From positions 1-64,000 of the forward strand of contig JAZSFP010000012.1 of assembly GCA_045532295.1 (NCBI GenBank): DNA of 64,000 nucleotides. The letters run 5' to 3'. Position numbers and translations under genes: made by a program. Positions 41,954 to 50,614 of the stretch are shown in pieces. Source of the stretch: UBA10677 sp045532295 (GTDB lineage: Bacteria > Bacillota > Clostridia > Christensenellales > Pumilibacteraceae). Numbering within the stretch: the first letter of the stretch is position 1; the number at the start of each line of letters is the position of its first letter. The notes below the pieces were generated by a model. The model was not told the DNA's origin. It saw nothing but the letters and a program-made list of their open reading frames with translations, and did not search any database.

Positions 41954-42141
41954 GTTAGCATAGGCTAACACTTAATTGCCTGTTAAAATAGGCTATGGCG
42001 CAATAGATGACTGATTAGCGTTTAGCGATATTTTCCGTTAAAAATCAGTCGGATATTGAGACAGAGCCTAAAATAATTACGAAAATTAGGTAATTATTCC
42101 TCCTTTTATGGAAAATCCTGACCGCTAAGTCAGGATTTTTT
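41954..42141 (+). ncRNA. orphan structured small RNA, about 190 bases
   Basis: No reading frame with a ribosome binding site. The predicted RNA begins with hairpin GTTAGC-ATAG-GCTAAC (41954-41969). It continues with GCCT/AGGC (41978-41993), an 8-bp stem GACTGATT/AATCAGTC (42009-42050) and a 9-bp stem AATAATTAC/GTAATTATT (42072-42098). The unpaired CCTCCTTTT (42099-42107), identical to the anti-Shine-Dalgarno of 16S rRNA, precedes the terminator. Such C-rich motifs are typical of trans-acting sRNAs of Gram-positive bacteria. I could not match it to a known family; 6S and raiA RNA are alternatives. Confidence 0.7.
42114..42141 (+). terminator. terminator of the orphan small RNA
   Basis: AATCCTGAC (42114-42122) pairs with GTCAGGATT (42129-42137), followed by TTTTC. 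Just before the convergent recF stop. Confidence 0.9.
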
Positions 42142-42144
42142 CAT

Positions 42145-43233
42145 TTATTCTTCGGTAATCGTACCGCCGACTACCTTAAAAAATTTGGCTTTTTCAAAAT
42201 AGGGGGCAAGACGGTCTTCGATATGCGTACAAGTTACGATAGTTTGATGACCTTCGATGCGTTCGACGAGGCGTTTTTGGCGGGTTTCGTCGAGTTCCGA
42301 GAACACGTCGTCGAGCAAAAGTACGGGATATTCGCCCGTTTCCTCGTAGAAAAGTTCAAGTTGGGCAAGTTTTAAAGAAAGCGCAACCGTTCTTTGTTGA
42401 CCTTGAGAGCCGTACTTTCTAACGTCTATATCGCCTACAAGCGCGGAAAAGTCGTCCGTTTGCGCGCCCGAGTGGGTAAAACCGTGATAGAGGTCGCGTT
42501 CCCTATCCTTCTTTAACGCGTTATAGAGGTTATCGTAAATCTCTTCCTCGCTCTGACCTTCTACGCCTTCGTAACAAAGGACGAGTTCTTCCTTGCCCTC
42601 GGTTAAATATAAATGAGCCTCTTTCGCTTTTTGCTCAATTCTTGACAAAAAGCCACGGCGAGTTTTGATTACCTTTGCGCCCTCTTTAGCAAGTTGCAAG
42701 TCCCAAATATCCAAAGTGTCCGAAGTCGCTCCGCTTTTGAGCAGTCTATTGCGCTGAGCGAGTGTTTTGTTATATCTTGATAAAAGATAAAAGTACGCTT
42801 TAGACAGTTGGCAAATGGCAATATCCATAAACCTACGCCTCTCGCCCGGGCCGTCCTTAATAATTGCGATTTCGCTTGGAGAAAATAGCACGGTGGTTAT
42901 AACACCCATAAGTTCGCCCAGTCTCGTTACTTGCGCTCCGCCTATTGCTACGCGCTTATTGTCGCGTTTATCAATTATAATCTCGACGCGTTGTTTTCCG
43001 CCCCTGCCCGTCGCCTCAGCCTTAATCCGAGCGCGCTCTTCGTTCCAAAGTATGAGTTCTTTATCTCTTGGCGTACGCATACTTCTTCCTATCGAGCAAA
43101 AATATACCGCCTCCAAAAGATTAGTTTTGCCTTGCGCGTTCTGCCCCGTAAACACGTTTAGCCCGGGATTAAGTTCAATCCCGAGCGTGCGATAATTACG
43201 GTAATTTGTAAGTGCCAAACGCGTTACGTGCAT
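42145..43233 (-). CDS. recF: DNA replication and repair protein RecF
   Basis: A 362-residue SMC-like ATPase that helps load RecA at gaps. Walker A GQNAQGKTN is at 30-38, the signature region KYGSQGQQRTVALSLKLAQ and Walker B VLLLDDVFSELD further on. Normally found in the dnaA-dnaN-recF block. Here it starts directly after the stop of the phosphonopyruvate decarboxylase gene and so closes the exopolysaccharide operon. AAGGA precedes the ATG. Confidence 0.95.
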   Translation of the reverse strand: MHVTRLALTNYRNYRTLGIELNPGLNVFTGQNAQGKTNLLEAVYFCSIGRSMRTPRDKELILWNEERARIKAEATGRGGKQRVEIIIDKRDNKRVAIGGAQVTRLGELMGVITTVLFSPSEIAIIKDGPGERRRFMDIAICQLSKAYFYLLSRYNKTLAQRNRLLKSGATSDTLDIWDLQLAKEGAKVIKTRRGFLSRIEQKAKEAHLYLTEGKEELVLCYEGVEGQSEEEIYDNLYNALKKDRERDLYHGFTHSGAQTDDFSALVGDIDVRKYGSQGQQRTVALSLKLAQLELFYEETGEYPVLLLDDVFSELDETRQKRLVERIEGHQTIVTCTHIEDRLAPYFEKAKFFKVVGGTITEE

Positions 43234-44343
43234 TTATTTATTCCTTATATTATCCATAAACATTTCTTTATTTTGCTTTGCCGTAGTGGTAGGTCTACCT
43301 AAATCCTCACGAGCGCCTATCGAACACTTAACTTCAATAAACGAAAGTTCTTTTTTCTTCTTTGCTACAACAAGTGCCTTATCTAAATCATCAAAATTAT
43401 CAACACAAACATAGTTGTTATAACCACAGCCTTCTGCAATTTTGATAAAATCTATCTGCTCTGCAACGGTAGGCATACCGCCAACCGTTTCGTGAGCGCC
43501 GTTGTTAATTACTATATGAACTACGTTGCTCGGTTTTTTCGCGCCCAAAACAGCCATTGACCCAAGGTGCATAAGCGCCGAACCGTCGCCATCGATTATC
43601 CAAATTTTAGCGTCCTTTTTAACGGTTGCTATTCCAAGTGCAATAGACGAACTGTGTCCCATAGAGCCAACCGTAAGAAAATCGTAGGCGTGGGTTTCTC
43701 CTCTTGCTTCGCGAATTTCAAACAATTCTCGGCTGGCTTTACCCGTTGTAGAAACGATAATATCATCACCCGTATAGTCTACGACATGCTTGATAATATC
43801 CTCTCTAACCATAGCGTTAGCATTTTCATACTTGACTTTACCGTCGTATTCAAGCGCGCCCTTTTTAACTACGAACGCTACTTGTTTGCCCACTTTAAGT
43901 AACTCGTCAAACTTCTTTTCAGTTTCCGCAATTTGCTCGTCAGTAGTGTTTTTATCTATAACGAAAGTAGCAATATCCATATCCTCAAGAAGTTTAATGG
44001 TAACCTCTCCTTGATATATATGTTGAGGCTCGTCGTGAACGCCAGGCTCACCTCTCCAACCAACTACAAAAACACACGGTATCCCATAAACCTTATCGTT
44101 CATAAGAGAGGCTACGGGATTTATTATATTACCTATGCCACTGTTTTGCATATACACAACGGGAGTTTTGCCCGTTGCAAGATGATAGCCTGCAGCAAGA
44201 GCGACAGCATTACCCTCGTTTGCGCTAATAATATGTTTATCCGAAATTCCGTACTCAGCAATAAGCCAGTTGCATAATGGCTTTAGTTGTGAATCGGGTA
44301 CCCCCGTAAAAAATTCGTACTTTTTCAAAAAATCAAGTTTCAT
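43234..44343 (-). CDS. aepY: phosphonopyruvate decarboxylase
   Basis: A 369-residue thiamine diphosphate enzyme that decarboxylates phosphonopyruvate to phosphonoacetaldehyde, making the PEP mutase step irreversible. Seen: FFTGVPDSQLKPLCNWL at the start, the catalytic-Glu block ANEGNAVALAAGY and the TPP motif GDGSALMHLGS followed by IVINNGAHETVGG. I start at ATG 44343 (GGAG upstream) inside the end of the flippase gene, rather than at 44409. Together with the PEP mutase fusion and the Fe alcohol dehydrogenase it completes a phosphonate pathway. Confidence 0.93.
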   Translation of the reverse strand: MKLDFLKKYEFFTGVPDSQLKPLCNWLIAEYGISDKHIISANEGNAVALAAGYHLATGKTPVVYMQNSGIGNIINPVASLMNDKVYGIPCVFVVGWRGEPGVHDEPQHIYQGEVTIKLLEDMDIATFVIDKNTTDEQIAETEKKFDELLKVGKQVAFVVKKGALEYDGKVKYENANAMVREDIIKHVVDYTGDDIIVSTTGKASRELFEIREARGETHAYDFLTVGSMGHSSSIALGIATVKKDAKIWIIDGDGSALMHLGSMAVLGAKKPSNVVHIVINNGAHETVGGMPTVAEQIDFIKIAEGCGYNNYVCVDNFDDLDKALVVAKKKKELSFIEVKCSIGAREDLGRPTTTAKQNKEMFMDNIRNK

Positions 44344-45856
44344 CGTTGTTCTCTCCTTCTTTTCTAAATTCTTCATCGTTGTCTTCTCGCAACGATTCTT
44401 CTTCATCAACTTGCTTTTCTTCAGTTTTGGGTTTTTCTTTTATGGATTTAATTGCATCTATAATCTTTTTGCGGAAGACTATCGCCAAGATTACGATTAC
44501 CAAAACGATGGCGTAACGGAGAATAGGATATGGATAAATGAAGTTACAAAGTAGGGCGCAAACGATAACTATAAGAGAAAGAAGTCCTATGTACTTCATA
44601 TTGTAAACCTTATCCTTGATTGCTTTTCGCATTGCAAAATAGTCTATCGTTGCTTGCACTAAGAAACAAACGAGCGTTACGTAGCCTGCTGCAAGGTATC
44701 CAAAGTTTGTGATACAGAAATAACCAAGCACGAAATTAAGCACCGTAGCGGTTATGCTCGCTATCATTACGAACTTTGGCTTTTTGTAATAGTACACGAC
44801 GTTGGCGTAGATATAGTAATGAACTTGGAAGAATACTCCGCCCACCACAGGAGGAATAATGTAAATTGCCTCCATATACTCAGCAGTCGCCATAATAGCC
44901 ACTACTTCGGGAGCAAACAGCATAACGAGAACGCACACGACTGCAAACACCGTCAAGATAGGCATAACTACTCTATTGATTGCCGAGTAGTTTTTGGTCT
45001 TGCAGTTTTCGTAGGTATGTGGGATAAGCGTCGAATTGACCGCCGTCCACACGACGAGCGCAACCGCCGCTACCGAGTACGCAACGCCGTAATACGCTAC
45101 CGCGGCGTCGCCCACTATATTTTGGATAAGTAGTTTATTCGTGTTACCCAAAAGGTAAGTGGATAGATAATGAGGAATTAGGGGAAGGTTAAAAAGAATT
45201 GCGTCTTTCCAGTATTTGACGTTGACCTTAAACTTGCTCTTTTTCGCTAAGAAAATATAGAAGCCTATGTACATTATAATGGTGAAAATATTAGCGCCAA
45301 AAATACGCGCGTAAAGGTCGTTGCCGTCGGTGGTCAATATTAAAATGATTGCCGTTGCGGGCGAGACTATCGTGGATAATATCGTCCAAAAAATCGAGGC
45401 TTTGTACTTAAGTTCGTAACGCTGGCGCGCTGACCAAAAGTTATAGGCAGGCTGGAACAAGAACACTACGCACATTAAGAATATGAACGCGTAGTCAAGC
45501 CCGATAAACTCTTGGATAAAGGGATAAAGCGAGAGCAGTAAGATAGAGAAAAACAGCGTTATAATGTTGGAGAGGACGAGCATTGAAAAGGAAAACTCGT
45601 CGCGCTTTTCAGGGTGGTCGACCATACCGTTATTGAACACGCCGGCGGAAAGCGAGAACATCGCTACTATTCCAAAAATTTCCAACCAAGTAGTGAAAAT
45701 GGTCGTCTGACCGTAAACTTCGGGCGAAAGAATACGCGTGTAAATGGGCGTAACGATATACGCTATGCCTTTAGTTACCACGCTCGCCAAGAAAAACGCA
45801 ACCGACGCTTTTACCCCAGCAGGTAAACTCTTAAGTTTTTCAAACAGTTTTTTCAA
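44333..45856 (-). CDS. Wzx-type polysaccharide flippase
   Basis: A 507-residue membrane protein with about 14 spans (MATE/MVF-like polysaccharide export family), including SVVTKGIAYIVTPIYTRILSPEVYG at the start. It should move lipid-linked repeat units across the membrane. The C-terminal 35 residues are a very acidic tail. It begins with TTG overlapping the previous stop (TTGA), with AGAGGG upstream. Overlaps the decarboxylase gene by 11 bases. Confidence 0.9.
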   Translation of the reverse strand: MKKLFEKLKSLPAGVKASVAFFLASVVTKGIAYIVTPIYTRILSPEVYGQTTIFTTWLEIFGIVAMFSLSAGVFNNGMVDHPEKRDEFSFSMLVLSNIITLFFSILLLSLYPFIQEFIGLDYAFIFLMCVVFLFQPAYNFWSARQRYELKYKASIFWTILSTIVSPATAIILILTTDGNDLYARIFGANIFTIIMYIGFYIFLAKKSKFKVNVKYWKDAILFNLPLIPHYLSTYLLGNTNKLLIQNIVGDAAVAYYGVAYSVAAVALVVWTAVNSTLIPHTYENCKTKNYSAINRVVMPILTVFAVVCVLVMLFAPEVVAIMATAEYMEAIYIIPPVVGGVFFQVHYYIYANVVYYYKKPKFVMIASITATVLNFVLGYFCITNFGYLAAGYVTLVCFLVQATIDYFAMRKAIKDKVYNMKYIGLLSLIVIVCALLCNFIYPYPILRYAIVLVIVILAIVFRKKIIDAIKSIKEKPKTEEKQVDEEESLREDNDEEFRKEGENNDET

Positions 45857-46956
45857 TTATTAGATACCCTCTTATATAACTCTTTAAGCGTTTCTTCATC
45901 TAACCTTATCGGATTGTTTTTAAGTCTTGTCGTGTTAACGGATTTCGAAAGTTCCTCAAGTTCGATTGCCGAAATATTCGGTCTTTCAAGTCCTAATAAT
46001 TCCAAATATCTGTCAAATTTGCCTACTGCGTCAATAGGGCTATTTTCTCCAAGTAACAGAGCAAGTTCATTAAAAGTTCTTTCTATATACTCTTTTCCAC
46101 GATCATCAACGCAATCTTCAATATTGTTAATCATATACTCCCACAATACCGGCAAACATACTGCCACTGCGTGTCCGTGAGGCAATCCGTACAAAGAAGT
46201 AATCTTATAACTCATTGCGTGAGCGCCCGTAGTTTGCGTTATGTTTATCGCTCTTCCGGCATAGTTCGCGCCAAGCATAATTTCCTGATTGACCGTCTCG
46301 TTCCCTTTTAAATAATCTTCGCCGTAACGAAGAATTTTATCTATGGCTATTTTAGAAAATTCTTTGCTCTCATCAGTCGAATTTACTGACCAATAAGATT
46401 CTATGGCTTGGCAAAAGGCATCAAGCAAGGTACATTTCTTTTGATAAAGAGGTAAGCCCAACAAAAGTTCCCCGTCTAAAATCGCAATATCGGGTATAAT
46501 GCTAACATCAGTTATCGACTGTTTTACACCCTTTTTGTACGCCACGGCGAAACGCGTGCTTTCGCTACCCGTTCCTGCGGTGGTAGGAATAGCCACCAAG
46601 AGTACGCCCGTGTCTTTATGGGGCAATTCTACCAAATCTGCATTGAGATCCTCGCGACAATACAGTTTAATACATTTAGCAGTATCTATCGCGCTACCGC
46701 CACCAACTGCGATAATAGCATCACAATCATTTTGACGAAAAACCTTAATACCCTCTCTTACTTGTTCTATAGTGGGGTTAGGAGTAAAATCGCTAAATTT
46801 TATAACGGTTACTCCTAACGCTTTGATATCATCGGCTGTTTTAATGCTTTCATAAAACGGACCGCAAACAACCAAAACCTTTTTGATTTTCTTCTCCTCA
46901 AAGACTTGCGCAACGGAAAGAAACGCTTGCGCCCCACTTAAAATTCTTTGTTCCAA
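45853..46956 (-). CDS. iron-containing alcohol dehydrogenase, likely phosphonoacetaldehyde reductase
   Basis: A 367-residue group III alcohol dehydrogenase. NAD-binding AVGGGSAIDTAKCIK (about 82-96), TTAGTGSESTRFAV and the iron-ligand region with LPHGHAVAVCLP. Its position between PEP mutase and phosphonopyruvate decarboxylase points to reduction of phosphonoacetaldehyde to 2-hydroxyethylphosphonate, as done by PhpC/FomC-type enzymes. No AEP transaminase is nearby. TTG start with GGAGG 8 bases upstream; 3 bases after the PEP mutase gene. Confidence 0.88.
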   Translation of the reverse strand: MEQRILSGAQAFLSVAQVFEEKKIKKVLVVCGPFYESIKTADDIKALGVTVIKFSDFTPNPTIEQVREGIKVFRQNDCDAIIAVGGGSAIDTAKCIKLYCREDLNADLVELPHKDTGVLLVAIPTTAGTGSESTRFAVAYKKGVKQSITDVSIIPDIAILDGELLLGLPLYQKKCTLLDAFCQAIESYWSVNSTDESKEFSKIAIDKILRYGEDYLKGNETVNQEIMLGANYAGRAINITQTTGAHAMSYKITSLYGLPHGHAVAVCLPVLWEYMINNIEDCVDDRGKEYIERTFNELALLLGENSPIDAVGKFDRYLELLGLERPNISAIELEELSKSVNTTRLKNNPIRLDEETLKELYKRVSNN

Positions 46957-46959
46957 AAA

Positions 46960-48969
46960 TTAATCCTCCGGAATAAGGGTAATGATGTCTTTTATGGACA
47001 TACACATCTCGTCTGCCTCTTGCGCGCGATGGTTTTCCAAAATGGTTCTTGCGACTTTTTGCATAGCCGGGAACCCACTACGAGTAAGTTGATTAGCATA
47101 AATAACCACATTTACTCCACGCGATTTAAACTCCTCTTCAGTTACGGAATTAAATGAGGTGGGCACTACTACGATAGGCGTAACCTTGTCCTTTTTTCTA
47201 AACTTTTCTACAAACTCAAAAATTTCAGCAGGCGATTTCTTTCTACTGTGAATCATTATAGCATCTGCCCCTGCTTTAGAAAATGCAAACGCGCGCTCAA
47301 GCGCATCGTCCATTCCTCTTTCAAGAATAAGACTTTCAATTCTTGCGCAAATCATAAAGTCCTTCGTTTTTTGAGCCTCTTTCCCCGCCTTTATTTTTGC
47401 GCAGAAATTTTCAATACTATCCTGGGTTTGTTCCACTTCCGTACCAAACAACGAATTCTTCTTTAATCCGGTTTTATCTTCGATAATTACCATCGACACG
47501 CCCATACGCTCAAGACTTTTAACCGTATAAACGAAATGCTCGGTAAGTCCGCCCGTATCTCCGTCGAAAATAATGGGTTTCGTGGTAACCTCCATTATAT
47601 CGTCAATAGTACGGAAACGAGAAGTCATATCAACAAGTTCAATGTCCGGCTTACCTTTTGCCGTAGAATCGCACAACGAGGATACCCACATAGCATCAAA
47701 CTGATATGTTTTTCCGTCCTGTAAAACTTTGGTGTTTTCGGCAATAAGTCCAGTAATTCCGCTATGCGCCTCAAGCGCGGAAACGCAACCTTTCATTGAT
47801 ATAAGTTTCTTTAATCTACCGCGACGGAAGTCGGGCATTGAAAGTTGCGCTCGAGAAAGTCGCTCGAGTTCTTCATATTTTTCATCAGACGAATATGGGA
47901 ACTCTATAAGTCTTCCGCCGTAAGTTGCCAAAACTTCCACAACCTCGTCGCGAACGGGCTTTTGGAAACCCGTTTTCCAATCGTCGCCGTGCACGACAAA
48001 ATCAGGGCGTAGTTCTTTTAAAACAGCAGAATACGAAAGTTCTTTCTGCTCAATAACGCGGTTTACTCCTGCAATGTTTTCAAATAAAGTTTTTCTTTCT
48101 TCACAAGGAACAAGGGGGAAACGCTTGTAACTCGCAACCGCCTCGTCTGATAAAACGCCCACCGTGAGTTTTCCAAGTTTTGATGCTTTCTTGATTATTG
48201 CAATATGTCCACTATGGATAATATCGGTGGAAAAACACATATATACCGTTCTATTTTCCACTTCGTGAACCTTTGCTGAAACTACCGCCAAGTCTTCGGG
48301 CGTATCAATTTCAGAACACAGAGCGTCTTTTACGTCCATAGGATAAATCTTACACTCGTCGGAAACTTGATTAAACGCGTTCTCCGCATAACACTTGCGA
48401 TTACCACTTTCGCAAAACTCGCAAATTTTGTCAAGCCATACCTTCCAATCTTTTGCAGTTAATTTATAAAGAGGTTGAGCAGATAAAGCGTCAGTAAAAA
48501 ATTCTATACCAACTGCCGTGATGCATCCGTCTTTAATAACCGCCTTAAAGTCTTTTTCAGGCAAAGGCAAGGTAGAACTTACGGTCATACAACTAATCGG
48601 ACTGTTTACCACGTCCTCGAAAATGCCCTGCTCAAAAACCAGGTCGCCGTGCATTAGAACGATATCGTCTCCTTCAAGCACTTCTTTTGCGCAATATATT
48701 GAGTATATGTAGTTGGTTTTATCGTAAATAGGGTTGTTTACGAAGGTATAATGAAGAGAAAGCCCGAGAGAGTGGCAATAGTTTACCAAAATCTCATTGT
48801 AATATCCCGTAGTCATAACGACTTCGGTTATTCCCGCCTCCTCAATAAGTTTAAGTTGTCTACTTAAAATAGTGTCCTTCCCGGAAATTTCAGTCATACA
48901 CTTGGGGTGCTCAGAAGTAAGAACACCCATTCTATGCCCCAAACCAGAATTTAGTATCAATGCTTTCAT
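46960..48969 (-). CDS. three-domain NTP transferase - cytidylyltransferase - PEP mutase fusion
   Basis: A 669-residue fusion. Residues 1-235 form a nucleotidyltransferase of the LicC/PntC sugar-phosphate type (LNSGLGHRMG at 6-15, MHGDLVF at 106-112). Residues 238-365 form a cytidylyltransferase of the TagD type with HSGH at 252-255. Residues 380-669 form PEP mutase with FDGDTGG (468-474) and EDKTGLKKNS (497-506). PEP mutase makes phosphonopyruvate, the start of nearly all phosphonates. Two separate nucleotidyltransferase domains on one chain are unusual; at least one should CMP-activate the phosphonate for the LicD protein upstream. AAGGAG before the ATG. Confidence 0.92.
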   Translation of the reverse strand: MKALILNSGLGHRMGVLTSEHPKCMTEISGKDTILSRQLKLIEEAGITEVVMTTGYYNEILVNYCHSLGLSLHYTFVNNPIYDKTNYIYSIYCAKEVLEGDDIVLMHGDLVFEQGIFEDVVNSPISCMTVSSTLPLPEKDFKAVIKDGCITAVGIEFFTDALSAQPLYKLTAKDWKVWLDKICEFCESGNRKCYAENAFNQVSDECKIYPMDVKDALCSEIDTPEDLAVVSAKVHEVENRTVYMCFSTDIIHSGHIAIIKKASKLGKLTVGVLSDEAVASYKRFPLVPCEERKTLFENIAGVNRVIEQKELSYSAVLKELRPDFVVHGDDWKTGFQKPVRDEVVEVLATYGGRLIEFPYSSDEKYEELERLSRAQLSMPDFRRGRLKKLISMKGCVSALEAHSGITGLIAENTKVLQDGKTYQFDAMWVSSLCDSTAKGKPDIELVDMTSRFRTIDDIMEVTTKPIIFDGDTGGLTEHFVYTVKSLERMGVSMVIIEDKTGLKKNSLFGTEVEQTQDSIENFCAKIKAGKEAQKTKDFMICARIESLILERGMDDALERAFAFSKAGADAIMIHSRKKSPAEIFEFVEKFRKKDKVTPIVVVPTSFNSVTEEEFKSRGVNVVIYANQLTRSGFPAMQKVARTILENHRAQEADEMCMSIKDIITLIPED

Positions 48970-48981
48970 TGTAATTTCTCC

Positions 48982-49671
48982 TTATTTATTGTAAGTAATT
49001 TGTTTGCCTTTATTGTCTATTTGCGTTGCGCTCGGCCCACACCAGTAAACGTAGTTTTTGTCGGGAATACGCCAATTCTTTCCGTATCTTTCCGCTAAAT
49101 AATTTTCAGGATTTTGTGGAACGTTTATTTCTTTTCCACTAAACTCCGTCTTTACTATCATCTCTATATGCGAACACTCAAGGCGCACAACGGACATCTC
49201 TCCTTCCGCATATTCTTTATCATTTCCTTGATACATAAGGTAACAGTAGTCCTTTTCTTCTTGACGATAATAATTGACGTCAAACTTAATTCCGTCTATT
49301 ACGAAAGAATCCTCAACGATACCTATTCCTTCCGTTTCGTAAGACGACTTTAATTCACAGCCTGCGTCTTGAAGAGTTTTTATTATTCTATCTCTTTCTC
49401 CTTCATCACGAGGAAGTACCGCCATATCCACGTCTAAATCGTGCCCGAGCAGTTTACCTTCTCTTATAATCCCCAAAAGAGTTCCCATATCAAAGAAAAA
49501 CTCGTACTCGCTCATCGTATCTTGCAAGAAATGTATAAGTTTTATGCCGTTTTCTTGCAAAGCCTTTCTTTTTGCCTCAAACTCTTTTTTGTGTTTCATG
49601 TTGTATAATTTAACGTACAGTTTCCGCGTTAATGGAAAAGTTCTAAAAAAACTTTTAATCTTTTTAATCAT
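48982..49671 (-). CDS. LicD-family phospho-/phosphonotransferase
   Basis: A 229-residue protein with the LicD pattern FFDMGTLLGIIREGKLLGHDLDVDMAV (about 58-84). Its acidic residues hold the metal of a nucleotidyltransferase fold. LicD enzymes move phosphocholine or similar groups from CDP donors to glycans. Next to a phosphonate pathway, the donor here is probably a CMP-phosphonate. It overlaps the preceding GT2 gene by 8 bases. DNA here is visibly AT-richer than the window average. Confidence 0.87.
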   Translation of the reverse strand: MIKKIKSFFRTFPLTRKLYVKLYNMKHKKEFEAKRKALQENGIKLIHFLQDTMSEYEFFFDMGTLLGIIREGKLLGHDLDVDMAVLPRDEGERDRIIKTLQDAGCELKSSYETEGIGIVEDSFVIDGIKFDVNYYRQEEKDYCYLMYQGNDKEYAEGEMSVVRLECSHIEMIVKTEFSGKEINVPQNPENYLAERYGKNWRIPDKNYVYWCGPSATQIDNKGKQITYNK

Positions 49672-50614
49672 TATCTTTACTCCTAAAAACCTTTAATGCC
49701 CACGATGGAAAGATTGAAATAAATATTCCGTAAAGTTTACTGGTAAGTTTATACCCACTAAATAAATATCCAAATATTCCATTTCGTATAATATCAATAA
49801 CTTTTTTTATATCGTCTTTATCGTCATACCCAGAAGTAGAAATATCTTTGAAAAATGATATCATATATCGGACTTCTCTTAATTTTACGAATTTCTCATA
49901 CTGAGGATACTTCTCTTTGATGTATTCTTGAACTTGTTTCGATACCTCGCAATAATCTAAACGTTTTCTATTAAACTTGCTTTTTGTTATCCCCGTTACA
50001 TTGTATCGATAAAAATACTTGTTACTATTAACAACCGATACCGACTTTGCCTTGTCAATCACTTTATAGATAGTCGCGTAATCTTCATAAATCAACCCTT
50101 CTGGAAAATAAATTCCCTCAAACAATTCCTTTTTGAACAATTTGCCAGAGGCGGAAGTATTAATCTTTTTTTCTTGTAGTATTAACTTAATTGCCTCCTT
50201 CGGTTCAATTATATAATGGTCTTGCGTAATCCCTTCAGTTAGCATTTCTTTTTCACTACTCATAGAGCATATCGACAGGTCACAGCCTTCAATTATCTTA
50301 TATAGTTGCAATAAACCATCTTTTTCCAAACAATCATCACTATCCACGAAACATAGAAATGAACCGCTTGAATTGTCAATACCAACGTTTCTTGCTGACG
50401 ATAATCCGCCGTTAGACTTATCAATAACCTTAACTCTATTGTCACGCTTTTCATACTCTCGGCATATAGCCAAACTGCCATCCGTAGAGCCGTCGTTTAC
50501 TAAAATTATTTCTAAATTAGAATAAGTTTGATTTATTACGCTTTCTACGCATTCAGACAAATACGCCTCGACGTTAAACACTGGAATTATAACTGAAATC
50601 GTTTGCTCTTTCAT
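49664..50614 (-). CDS. GT2 glycosyltransferase (exopolysaccharide)
   Basis: A 316-residue GT-A fold transferase: ISVIIPVFNVEAYLSECVESV at the start, NDGSTDGS, and DSDD as the metal site. Starts at ATG 50614 overlapping the polymerase stop by 4 bases; an upstream frame to 50680 lies inside that gene. Donor and acceptor unknown. Low GC. Confidence 0.9.
   Translation of the reverse strand: MKEQTISVIIPVFNVEAYLSECVESVINQTYSNLEIILVNDGSTDGSLAICREYEKRDNRVKVIDKSNGGLSSARNVGIDNSSGSFLCFVDSDDCLEKDGLLQLYKIIEGCDLSICSMSSEKEMLTEGITQDHYIIEPKEAIKLILQEKKINTSASGKLFKKELFEGIYFPEGLIYEDYATIYKVIDKAKSVSVVNSNKYFYRYNVTGITKSKFNRKRLDYCEVSKQVQEYIKEKYPQYEKFVKLREVRYMISFFKDISTSGYDDKDDIKKVIDIIRNGIFGYLFSGYKLTSKLYGIFISIFPSWALKVFRSKDND

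Noticed and set aside
41954..42141. Orphan RNA as 6S RNA
   Set aside because: The hairpins close locally one after another; I see no long closing helix with a central bubble as expected for 6S, though I cannot exclude a divergent form.
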